Source: an uncultured Lachnospiraceae bacterium
Lineage (GTDB): Bacteria > Bacillota > Clostridia > Lachnospirales > Lachnospiraceae
Direction of reading: 5' to 3'
Length of the DNA stretch: 7,092 nucleotides
Assembly: GCA_946630645.1 (NCBI GenBank)
Contig: CAMOZD010000062.1
Coordinates: 1-7,092 of the forward strand
Each line of letters opens with the position of its first letter. The first letter of the stretch is position 1. The notes under the pieces are model-generated. The model searched no databases. It was not told the origin of the DNA and worked only from the letters and a program-made list of their open reading frames with translations. Of the stretch, positions 1 through 5,257 are shown one piece after another. The position numbers were made by a program, and so were the translations under genes.

Positions 1-1285
1 TGCGGATCTTGATACACTTCATGTCCTGGCCGCCGATGTCTAAAATACAGTCCACGTCAGGCTCAAAGAAGGCGGCGGCATAGTAGTGGGCCATGGTTTC
101 CACCTCACCGTGGTCCAGGTTGAAGGCTGCCTTGATCAGGGCTTCACCGTAGCCGGTGGAGCAGGAGCCGGCGATCTGCGCCGTGGCAGGCAGGAGATCA
201 CGGATCTCCCTGATGGCCCGGATGCTGGTCTTTAAGGGACTGCCGTTGTTATTGTCATAAAAATTGTAAAGCAGCTGGCCGTCCTCGCCCACCAGGGCCA
301 GCTTGGTAGTGGTGGAGCCGGCGTCGATACCCAGGAAACATTTTCCCGAGTAGGTGGCCAGGTCTCCCTTCTTTACAGTGAACTGGTTGTGATCCCTGGA
401 AAATGCTTCATACTCCTCTTCATTATTAAAGAGGGGCTCCAGTCTTTCCACTTCGATCTGCAGCTTCATGTCCGACTCAAAAGCATGCAGCAGGTCGTCG
501 ATGGTCATGACACACTGGTCACTGGCATTGAGGGCAGCGCCCTTGGCGGCGAACAGGTGGGAGTAGGAGGGGTCTATAATGTGGTCCTCATCCAGGTTCA
601 GAGTCCTTATGAAGGCCTGCTTCAGTTCCGGAAGGAAATGGAGAGGGCCTCCCAGAAAGGCCACATGGCCCCGGATCGGTTTGCCGCAGGCCAGACCGCT
701 GATGGTCTGGTTGACCACCGCCTGGAAAATGGAAGCGGCCAGATTCTCCTTGGTGGCACCCTCATTGATGAGGGGCTGGATGTCAGATTTGGCAAAAACA
801 CCACAGCGGGCAGCGATAGGATAGATGGTGTCGTAGCCCCGGGCATACTCGTTGAGGCCGGAAGCGTCAGTCTGCAGCAGGCTGGCCATCTGGTCGATAA
901 AGGACCCGGTACCGCCGGCACACACGCCGTTCATCCGCTGTTCGATGCCGTTGTTGAAATAGATAATCTTGGCGTCCTCGCCGCCCAGCTCGATGGCTAC
1001 ATCGGTGCGGGCATCATAGTCCTGCAGGGCGTCTGCCACGCAGACAACCTCCTGGCAGAATGGAATGTGAAGATACTCTGAGATGGCCATGCCGCCGGAT
1101 CCTGTCACGGTTGGACATACGGAAATGTTGCCCAGCTTCTTTCTGGCTCCGGCCAGAAGTCCCCGCAGAGTTTCTTTGATGTTGGCAAAATGCCTTTTGT
1201 AGTCGGAAAATAAGATATGATGGTCCTGGTCTATGAAGGCTACCTTCACAGTGGTGGAACCAATATCAATTCCCAGTGAATGCAT
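1..1285 (-). CDS. Acyl-CoA dehydratase activase (HgdC/BadF/BadG family), tandem-domain form, C-terminus beyond window
   Basis: Activases of this family are ATP-driven electron donors that pass a low-potential electron from a [4Fe-4S] cluster to 2-hydroxyacyl-CoA dehydratases. Two ASKHA-fold ATPase domains are seen in tandem. The first begins with GIDIGSTTVK at residues 5-14 and continues through an ELGGEDAK motif. The second begins with GIDAGSTTTK at 319-328 and reaches DIGGQDMK near the window edge. In the first domain Cys122 (GVCAGGTGSF) and Cys161 (ARCGVFAKSD) sit in the two positions that hold the cluster in HgdC, and their 39-residue spacing equals that of HgdC Cys127/Cys166 as I recall them. 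The ATG at 1285-1283 is preceded by AAGGAG (1304-1299), 13 nt away, which is rather long. No in-frame stop was met in 428 codons. The doubled architecture suggests the very long activase-DUF2229-dehydratase proteins of Clostridia, but the C-terminal part is not visible, so this is inference. The gene is divergent from the rest of the window. Confidence 0.92.
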   Translation of the reverse strand, partial: MHSLGIDIGSTTVKVAFIDQDHHILFSDYKRHFANIKETLRGLLAGARKKLGNISVCPTVTGSGGMAISEYLHIPFCQEVVCVADALQDYDARTDVAIELGGEDAKIIYFNNGIEQRMNGVCAGGTGSFIDQMASLLQTDASGLNEYARGYDTIYPIAARCGVFAKSDIQPLINEGATKENLAASIFQAVVNQTISGLACGKPIRGHVAFLGGPLHFLPELKQAFIRTLNLDEDHIIDPSYSHLFAAKGAALNASDQCVMTIDDLLHAFESDMKLQIEVERLEPLFNNEEEYEAFSRDHNQFTVKKGDLATYSGKCFLGIDAGSTTTKLALVGEDGQLLYNFYDNNNGSPLKTSIRAIREIRDLLPATAQIAGSCSTGYGEALIKAAFNLDHGEVETMAHYYAAAFFEPDVDCILDIGGQDMKCIKIR

Positions 1286-1333
1286 AGTTTGTACACATCT
1301 CCTTCATTATCTGATGTATAATTTCCTATTGTA

Positions 1334-1355
1334 AATAGTTCGAATCCAAACTATT
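1334..1355. promoter_or_regulatory. 22-bp near-palindrome, candidate operator at the activase promoter
   Basis: AATAGTT and its exact reverse complement AACTATT flank an 8-nt centre, and 9 of the 11 symmetric base pairs of the whole site match. On the minus strand the core reads AGTTTGGATTCGAACT. The upstream arm overlaps the last three bases of the candidate -10 box and the rest covers the expected transcription start, which is the classic position for a repressor. The shape resembles sites of dimeric MarR-type regulators such as FabT, but the regulator is not identified and that comparison is inference. Confidence 0.45.
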
Positions 1356-1381
1356 ATAAACGAGTCATAGAAAAAAAACAA
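1353..1381 (-). promoter_or_regulatory. Candidate sigma-A-type promoter for the activase gene
   Basis: Read on the minus strand, TTGTTT (1381-1376) and a perfect TATAAT (1358-1353) are separated by 17 nt. The -10 box is consensus but the -35 box matches only TTG. It lies about 70 nt upstream of the activase start codon, giving a leader of roughly 60 nt. The assignment rests on motif match and position only. Confidence 0.5.
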
Positions 1382-1432
1382 CAGGAAACATAAAAAGAAT
1401 GGCTGAGCACAGCTAAAAAGGGGCCCAGACAT

Positions 1433-1462
1433 TTGACAAAGACCACAGGCATTTTATATAAT
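1433..1462 (+). promoter_or_regulatory. Strong sigma-A-type promoter for the rhomboid-like operon
   Basis: A perfect TTGACA (1433-1438) and a perfect TATAAT (1457-1462) are separated by 18 nt, with an A/T-rich stretch just downstream. The expected start near 1469 gives a leader of about 25 nt that contains the GAAGGAGA ribosome binding site. This is the best promoter match in the window and probably drives the genes from 1494 to 4384. Confidence 0.8.
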
Positions 1463-1493
1463 AATAAATATTCTTTTAAACGAAGGAGAGACT

Positions 1494-2321
1494 ATGAACT
1501 GGCTGAATAAACTGGAACAGAAATTTGGCAGATACGCGATTCGTAATCTGCCATTATATATTGTCATTTTGTACGGGATCGGGGCAGTCCTTAATATTAT
1601 GTCCGACGGGGTATTTTATTATCAGTACCTGAGCTTTAACCCCTATATGGTTCTCCACGGGGAGGTCTGGAGGTTCTTTACCATCCTCATGGCCACCAGT
1701 GAGAGGAACATTATTTTCCTTGTTTTTATGATGCTGTTTTGCTACAGTCTGGGAGAGTCCCTGGTTCATGTCTGGGGGGCCTTCCGCTTTAATATGTATG
1801 TACTGGTTGGTATTCTGGGAACCATACTTGCTTCCTTTATCGTTTATTTTATCATGCCTTCCCAGATGATCTTCACAGATACCTACTACCTGAACCTGTC
1901 TATTTTCCTGGCTTATGCGGCCATTTTCCCGGAAATGCGGGTATACCTTTATGCCATCATTCCTGTCAAAGTGAAATGGCTGGCCTTCATCGACCTGGGT
2001 CTGCTGATCTACGAGTTTATCGTGGGAGGTCTGGGAGCCAGGATTTCCATTATCGTCAGCCTGCTTAACTTCCTTCTTTTTTACCTGTCCTCCAGGAATT
2101 ACAAGAAGATCTCGCCCCAGCAGATCAAGAGGAGGTCCAAGTTTAAGAAGGCGGCCAGGGAGGCGGCTGCCGCCGGGTCCGGGCCCTACCGGCACCGCTG
2201 TGCCGTCTGTGGGCGGACGGAGCTGGATGACCCGTCCCTTGAGTTTCGTTATTGTTCCAAGTGTAACGGTGACTATGAGTACTGTAATGAACATCTTTTC
2301 ACCCACACTCATGTGAAATAA
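1494..2321 (+). CDS. Rhomboid-fold membrane protein lacking the protease residues, with C-terminal zinc-ribbon-like tail
   Basis: This 275-residue protein has about six hydrophobic segments (roughly 19-38, 71-90, 99-121, 131-147, 158-180 and 184-200). It carries rhomboid landmarks: HGEVWRFFT (55-63) resembles the WR..T loop motif, and LGESLVHVWGAFRF (86-99) resembles the TM2-TM3 signature with its Glu and G..RF. The GxSG catalytic motif is absent, the nearest Ser being Ser136 in YLNLSIF, and the last membrane segment lacks the His-containing motif of active rhomboids. It is therefore probably a pseudoprotease or other membrane adaptor, although automated pipelines may call it a rhomboid protease. 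A basic stretch (203-223) follows the last helix. The tail then has Cys236-X2-Cys239 and Cys254-X2-Cys257 plus Cys264 and His267, a likely zinc ribbon in the cytoplasm. The ATG at 1494 follows GAAGGAGA at a normal distance. It is the first gene of the plus-strand operon. Confidence 0.8.
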   Translation: MNWLNKLEQKFGRYAIRNLPLYIVILYGIGAVLNIMSDGVFYYQYLSFNPYMVLHGEVWRFFTILMATSERNIIFLVFMMLFCYSLGESLVHVWGAFRFNMYVLVGILGTILASFIVYFIMPSQMIFTDTYYLNLSIFLAYAAIFPEMRVYLYAIIPVKVKWLAFIDLGLLIYEFIVGGLGARISIIVSLLNFLLFYLSSRNYKKISPQQIKRRSKFKKAAREAAAAGSGPYRHRCAVCGRTELDDPSLEFRYCSKCNGDYEYCNEHLFTHTHVK

Positions 2322-2357
2322 GGCTTTTTCAAGCAGGCCGGTCCTGCCTGGAAAGCC
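2322..2357 (+). promoter_or_regulatory. Intergenic hairpin just upstream of the next ribosome binding site
   Basis: GGCTTT (2322-2327) pairs with AAAGCC (2352-2357), and an inner GCAGG (2333-2337) pairs with CCTGC (2343-2347) across a 5-nt loop, with an internal loop between the two stems. It begins directly after the upstream stop codon and is followed by the purine-rich Shine-Dalgarno site instead of a T-run, so it is not an intrinsic terminator. A role in mRNA processing or translation of the next gene is possible but inferred. Confidence 0.5.
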
Positions 2358-2371
2358 GGGAGGAAGAAATC

Positions 2372-2719
2372 ATGATTCTATCAGACCAGATGATGATAAG
2401 TGCTTCCATAGAGAATAGAGCCGGAGACCTGACCAGGATGATCCGGGAGGATAAGGTGGACAGTCACGGTCTCTGGTATGCGGTGACAACGGGCAGTAAA
2501 GGAAGGAACCTGCTTTTCATCCTGTCCAATTACGAACTGAAAAACCGCTACTACTGGACTCCCGACCGGAGGGTCCTGGCTTTGGCCGGATCCTGGCCGG
2601 AGGCCTGCAAGCAGGTTGTCTCACTGTTTGAGGAGGCCCAGGCGGTTCTGAGGTTTGGGGACCGGGAAGGAACCTGCCTGACCGGCAGGGACCTGTGGAA
2701 TTATTTTTCCCTGAGATAA
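2372..2719 (+). CDS. Hypothetical protein of 115 residues, family not recognised
   Basis: I do not recognise this protein. It has no signal peptide and no membrane segment, and it is mixed-charge with conserved-looking aromatic positions (GLWYAV at 53-58 by eye, then NRYYWTPDRR, and WNYF close to the C-terminus), which suggests a small soluble alpha/beta protein. The ATG at 2372 is preceded by GGGAGGA with about 7 nt of spacing. A second in-frame Met pair at residues 7-8 has no comparable site. It lies 50 nt after the rhomboid-like gene and 66 nt before the DUF2953 gene, on the same strand and without an intervening terminator, so it is most likely co-transcribed. The clear ribosome binding site, intact frame and operon position support a real gene. 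Confidence 0.72.
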   Translation: MILSDQMMISASIENRAGDLTRMIREDKVDSHGLWYAVTTGSKGRNLLFILSNYELKNRYYWTPDRRVLALAGSWPEACKQVVSLFEEAQAVLRFGDREGTCLTGRDLWNYFSLR

Positions 2720-2729
2720 GAGACTTTCC

Positions 2730-2757
2730 GCCCCTGCACAGGGGCTTACAGATCTGT
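2730..2757 (+). promoter_or_regulatory. GC-rich hairpin plus 10-bp palindrome before the DUF2953 gene
   Basis: GCCCCT (2730-2735) and AGGGGC (2740-2745) form a perfect 6-bp stem with a 4-nt loop. Two bases later comes ACAGATCTGT (2748-2757), a perfect 10-bp palindrome. There is no T-run, so it is unlikely to terminate transcription. Together with the hairpin in the preceding gap it could shape mRNA stability or expression of individual operon genes; that role is inference. Confidence 0.4.
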
Positions 2758-2785
2758 TTATCCTTGATGACAGGAGATTACCATC

Positions 2786-3937
2786 ATGCATATTCTATTG
2801 CTGATATTAAAAATTATAGGTGGTCTGCTTCTCTTTTTACTCCTGCTGCTGATCCTGATCCTGCTCATTGTACTGCTGGTTCCGGTCCGCTACCGTTTTT
2901 CGGGGGAGAAAAAAGAAGAGGGACTTCCCCGGGCCCGGGCGGAGGTCAGCTGGCTTATGTCCCTGGTCTGCTTTCAGGGTGCTTACGGTCCGGAGGGGCT
3001 GACCTACGGTCTGTGGGTGGCCTGGAAAAAGCTTTTGGACAGCGGGGGAGACCAGGAAAGGGCAGAGGACCAGGAAGACCTGGATTTTCCCGATGACTTT
3101 TTAGAGGAAGAGAAGGATTCTGACCAAAGTCCAGACCATGATGGCGGTCCGCCGGCAGACCAGACCGGTCCCGGGACCGGTCCGGAACAAAGCCAGGCCC
3201 CTGACCAGGTGGCCGAAGACAGCCAGAATCAGGCAGACCAGACAGCCGCCGTGAGCGGTGACCAGGCAGACCAGACGGAAGACCGGAAAGAAGATGATTC
3301 CGGCCCCCAGGCTTCCAGCCAGGACCAGCCTTCCGCGGAGGAGGATAGTTCCGGTGACCAGGAGGCATCGGCAGGGGAAGATAGTTCCGGTGACCAGGAG
3401 GCCCCCGCCGGGGAGAGCATTTCCGGGGAAGACCAGGCCCCTGACCAGGATATCATAGATAAGATTTCCACTAAGCTTGACGCCATCCTGGACAAGCTGC
3501 AGGAGAAAAAAGAATTCCTGGATGACAAACTGAAGTTTGGGGAAGAGCTTCTTAATACATTTCCCCTGGATGTGTATTTACCTATTATACAGGCAACTCT
3601 TTACAAGCTGCTTAACCATGTGAGGCCACGGTCCATAAAGGGCCAGGGCTGCTATGGTTTCGAGGATCCCTACACTACCGGCACAGTGACCAGCTATACG
3701 GCCATGCTCTATCCTTTCTATGCCGGCAGCCTGGACCTGACCCCGGATTTCACCCGGAAGATCCTGACAGGAGACCTGGAAGGAGAGGGCAGGATCCGGC
3801 TGGGTTATCTGCTTTGGATCCTGATCTGGCTTCTTTTGAAAAAGGAAGTCCGCTTTGCTATATGTTATGTTTTGAAGCTTAGAAAAAAACCGCGGCAGCC
3901 GTCCGGCCAGGACCGGAAGGCAAAGGCCCAGGAATAA
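2786..3937 (+). CDS. DUF2953 domain-containing membrane protein (YtfI-like) with acidic DQ-rich linker
   Basis: The 383-residue protein starts with a long Leu/Ile-rich membrane segment (about 3-34), followed by VPVRYRFSG and a short conserved region to about residue 84, as in DUF2953 proteins. Residues 89-221 form a Pro/Glu/Asp/Gln/Ser-rich, very acidic linker with 13 DQ dipeptides and three copies of a 12-residue unit (186-197, 198-209, 210-221). A probable amphipathic or coiled segment (222-256) leads into the conserved C-terminal half, with GQGCYGFEDPYTTG (286-299) and a second hydrophobic stretch (341-351) before a basic tail. The molecular function of the family is unknown. The immediate downstream gene is GerW/YtfJ, the same pairing as ytfI-ytfJ in Bacillus subtilis, which supports the call and hints at a shared process. 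The ATG at 2786 follows AGGAG (2772-2776) by 9 nt. The linker is much longer than I would expect for the family. Confidence 0.85.
   Translation: MHILLLILKIIGGLLLFLLLLLILILLIVLLVPVRYRFSGEKKEEGLPRARAEVSWLMSLVCFQGAYGPEGLTYGLWVAWKKLLDSGGDQERAEDQEDLDFPDDFLEEEKDSDQSPDHDGGPPADQTGPGTGPEQSQAPDQVAEDSQNQADQTAAVSGDQADQTEDRKEDDSGPQASSQDQPSAEEDSSGDQEASAGEDSSGDQEAPAGESISGEDQAPDQDIIDKISTKLDAILDKLQEKKEFLDDKLKFGEELLNTFPLDVYLPIIQATLYKLLNHVRPRSIKGQGCYGFEDPYTTGTVTSYTAMLYPFYAGSLDLTPDFTRKILTGDLEGEGRIRLGYLLWILIWLLLKKEVRFAICYVLKLRKKPRQPSGQDRKAKAQE
3344..3402 (+). repeat. Direct repeat of 23 bp, period 36 bp, inside the DUF2953 linker
   Basis: An identical 23-bp unit occurs at 3344-3366 and 3380-3402. The 36-bp period equals 12 codons and keeps the frame, encoding EDSSGDQEASAG and EDSSGDQEAPAG. 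A diverged third copy follows to about 3448. The near identity at DNA level implies recent tandem duplication, so copy number may vary between strains. Confidence 0.85.
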
Positions 3938-3961
3938 ATCCACCACAAGAGGAGGGTAAAA

Positions 3962-4384
3962 ATGGACAGACAGAATTTCGAAAGTACAGTGAAAACTTTA
4001 TTTGAGGGCATGGAGAAGGTAGTGTCCACCAGAACAGTAGTCGGCGAACCCCAGATTATAGGAGATACGACCATCGTGCCCCTGGTTGACGTGTCTTTCG
4101 GTATGGGTGCCGGGTCGTCCAACAAGGATAAGAAGACCGGTGCGGCCGGGGGAATGAACGGGAAGATCTCCCCCAGTGCGGTTCTGCTGATCAAAGATGG
4201 AACCACCAGACTTGTCAATGTCCGGGACCAGGATATGATCACCAAGGCTGTTGACCTGGTGCCTGATGTGGTAAACCGGGTATCTTCCTTTATAAAGGAC
4301 CGGGGCCAGAAGGATCCGGAAGTGGTGGAGGCAGTGGATATAGCTGTCAAAGCGGATGTGGAGGATTTTGAGGAGCAGCTGTAA
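3962..4384 (+). CDS. ytfJ: GerW/YtfJ family sporulation protein
   Basis: The 140-residue protein matches the GerW (YtfJ) family in length and pattern. It has an N-terminal helix with FEGMEKVVSTRTVVGEP (14-30), a strand region with IPLVDVSFGMG-like sequence, a Gly-rich stretch (AAGGMNG), then SPSAVLLIKDG and a C-terminal helix with VVNRV near the end. In Bacillus the protein is made in the forespore and is needed for normal spore germination; homologues also occur in Clostridia that do not obviously sporulate, so the gene alone does not prove sporulation. The ATG at 3962 has GGAGGG at 3951-3956 and lies 24 nt after the DUF2953 stop codon, so the two are almost certainly co-transcribed and perhaps translationally linked. 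No strong terminator follows, so some reading into rpmB is possible. Confidence 0.93.
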   Translation: MDRQNFESTVKTLFEGMEKVVSTRTVVGEPQIIGDTTIVPLVDVSFGMGAGSSNKDKKTGAAGGMNGKISPSAVLLIKDGTTRLVNVRDQDMITKAVDLVPDVVNRVSSFIKDRGQKDPEVVEAVDIAVKADVEDFEEQL

Positions 4385-4422
4385 GTACTGATCGGGCTTC
4401 GGAAAGAAATTTAAACTTTTCC

Positions 4423-4451
4423 TTGCTTTTTCGTTTTCTTTCTGATAGTAT
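4423..4451 (+). promoter_or_regulatory. Candidate promoter for rpmB
   Basis: TTGCTT (4423-4428) and TAGTAT (4446-4451) are separated by 17 nt, in a T-rich stretch between ytfJ and rpmB. Each box matches four of six consensus bases. The expected start near 4458 would give a leader of about 45 nt that begins at the hairpin described next. An alternative -10 three bases further on (TATAGA) would need 20-nt spacing. Confidence 0.5.
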
Positions 4452-4461
4452 AGAACCGTTG

Positions 4462-4478
4462 TAAGTCTTTCAGACTTA
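4462..4478 (+). promoter_or_regulatory. Hairpin at the 5' end of the rpmB leader
   Basis: TAAGTCT (4462-4468) pairs perfectly with AGACTTA (4472-4478) across a 3-nt TTC loop. It lies right at the predicted start of the rpmB transcript and ends 13 nt before the AGGAGGTG site. It may stabilise the message or take part in control of the ribosomal protein gene. No known L28 leader motif is recognised, so any regulatory role is inference. Confidence 0.5.
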
Positions 4479-4503
4479 AGTATATTCGCGAGGAGGTGCT
4501 ATC

Positions 4504-4689
4504 ATGGCTAGATGCGCTATTTGTGACAAAGGTGCTCATTTCGGAATCAAAGTGAGTCATTCACATAGAAGATCAAACAAGATGTGGAAATCCAACATTA
4601 AGTCTGTAAGAGTGAAAGTGAACGGAGCTTCCAAGAGAATGTATGTTTGTACTTCTTGTTTGAGATCTGGAAAAGTTGAGCGTGCATAA
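4504..4689 (+). CDS. rpmB: 50S ribosomal protein L28, zinc-binding type
   Basis: The 61-residue protein is full length for bacterial L28 and carries its signatures: the MARCAICDKG start, the SHSHRRSNKMWK segment (18-29) and the basic SVRVKVNGASKRMYV segment. L28 is a structural component of the large ribosomal subunit near the E site. Cys4-X2-Cys7 and Cys49-X2-Cys52 form the two halves of a zinc site, marking it as the zinc-containing (C+) form rather than the zinc-independent paralogue. The ATG at 4504 has a strong AGGAGGTG site (4491-4498). Codon use is markedly more A/T-rich, with AGA for most Arg codons, than in the neighbouring GC-richer genes, as expected for a highly expressed ribosomal gene. 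It appears to be a single-gene unit with its own promoter and terminator. Confidence 0.98.
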   Translation: MARCAICDKGAHFGIKVSHSHRRSNKMWKSNIKSVRVKVNGASKRMYVCTSCLRSGKVERA

Positions 4690-4708
4690 TTTTCAGGATG
4701 CATTTTAG

Positions 4709-4735
4709 GAGGGAATCGGTGATTCCCTCTTTTTA
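4709..4735 (+). terminator. Intrinsic terminator after rpmB
   Basis: GAGGGAATC (4709-4717) and GATTCCCTC (4721-4729) form a perfect 9-bp stem with a 3-nt loop, followed directly by a run of five T (4730-4734) in a T-rich tail. It begins 19 nt after the rpmB stop codon and separates rpmB from the Asp23-like gene. Confidence 0.95.
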
Positions 4736-4751
4736 TTTCTCTTTTTAGTCA

Positions 4752-4780
4752 TTCCATTTTCCCGGAAAACAAGGTATACT
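4752..4780 (+). promoter_or_regulatory. Candidate promoter for the Asp23-like gene and fakA
   Basis: TATACT (4775-4780) is a good -10 box, with a weak TTCCAT (4752-4757) 17 nt upstream. The expected start near 4787 gives a leader of about 60 nt. Because a strong terminator lies just upstream and none lies between the next two genes, a promoter is expected in this gap. Confidence 0.5.
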
Positions 4781-4819
4781 ACAAAGAGTGACAAGAAGAT
4801 TACAGAAGTCATCAGTAAT

Positions 4820-4833
4820 ATGTATATATACAT
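4820..4833. promoter_or_regulatory. 14-bp perfect palindrome abutting the Asp23-like ribosome binding site
   Basis: ATGTATATATACAT is a perfect 14-bp palindrome that ends one base before the GGAGG site (4834-4838) and lies within the predicted leader, about 40 nt downstream of the candidate -10 box. Its A/T-only core makes a weak RNA hairpin, so a protein-binding site is at least as likely. No regulator is identified. Confidence 0.4.
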
Positions 4834-4847
4834 GGAGGAATTAATAT

Positions 4848-5204
4848 ATGAAAGGAAAAGTGCAGACGGAGTATGGCCAGATCATAATCGATGAGGAAGT
4901 TATCGCAAAGTATGCCGGCATGAACGCGGTTGAGTGTTTCGGCATCGTAGGTATGGCTTCGGTGAATGTGAAAGACGGGCTGGTCCGCCTTCTGAAGAGA
5001 GATAATATCACCAAGGGTGTAACAGTCAGGCTGAGTGATAATAAGATCAGTATTGACTTTCATATCATAGTTGCTTACGGCGTATCCATAGCCACAGTGA
5101 CGGAGAATCTGATTGAGAATGTGAAGTATAAAGTGGAGTCTCTCACTGATATGGAAGTAGAGCACATTAATATTTATGTAGAAGGTGTGCGGATTGTAGA
5201 CTGA
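4848..5204 (+). CDS. Asp23/Gls24 family envelope stress response protein (YloU-like)
   Basis: The 118-residue protein fits the Asp23/Gls24 family across its length: an N-terminal GQIIIDEEVIAKYAG segment (10-24), the ECFGIVGMAS signature (29-38), the RLSDNKISIDFHIIVAYG strand region and a C-terminal helix ending in VEHINIYVEGV. Members are small proteins found at the cytoplasmic side of the membrane and associated with alkaline or envelope stress; their biochemical role is unclear. There is no signal peptide or membrane segment, so membrane association would need a partner. The ATG at 4848 follows GGAGG by 9 nt. The stop is 50 nt before the FakA start, the conserved yloU-yloV pairing of Bacillus, which supports co-transcription and a link to fatty-acid use at the membrane. 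Confidence 0.94.
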   Translation: MKGKVQTEYGQIIIDEEVIAKYAGMNAVECFGIVGMASVNVKDGLVRLLKRDNITKGVTVRLSDNKISIDFHIIVAYGVSIATVTENLIENVKYKVESLTDMEVEHINIYVEGVRIVD

Positions 5205-5240
5205 CCGGGTCCCGGACAGTGATTCAGAGTGCCAAGAATG

Positions 5241-5257
5241 AAGGAGGAGAAATTGTG
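5241..5257 (+). promoter_or_regulatory. Ribosome binding site that decides the fakA start
   Basis: AAGGAGGAG (5241-5249) lies 5 to 7 nt before the GTG at 5255. A longer in-frame reading from the GTG at 5219 would add 12 residues, but it has no Shine-Dalgarno sequence and would begin only 14 nt after the upstream stop. The start at 5255 is therefore preferred. Confidence 0.88.

Noticed and set aside
389..1081. Long open frame on the plus strand
   Set aside because: It lies entirely antisense to the activase, whose frame has clear family motifs; it has no ribosome binding site and a composition typical of a complementary-strand frame.
1554..2312. Long open frame on the minus strand
   Set aside because: It is the complement of the rhomboid-like gene, rich in Pro, Gly and Gln, with no family motif and no start signal.
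2695..3096. Plus-strand frame overlapping the end of the 115-residue gene and the start of the DUF2953 gene
   Set aside because: Its downstream part is an out-of-frame reading of the DUF2953 N-terminus, Pro/Gly-rich, and the true gene at 2786 has a good ribosome binding site and a recognisable domain.
3344..3402. Direct repeats as a possible CRISPR array
   Set aside because: The spacing is only 13 bp, the repeats keep the reading frame, and they encode a low-complexity protein segment.
4401..4431. Possible terminator after ytfJ (GGAAA pairing with TTTCC, then a T-rich stretch)
   Set aside because: The stem is only about 5 A/T-rich base pairs and the following T-run is interrupted, so it is too weak to call.
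5219..5254. Upstream GTG start for fakA adding 12 residues
   Set aside because: It has no Shine-Dalgarno sequence, while the GTG at 5255 has an ideal one at 5241-5249 and fits the family N-terminus.
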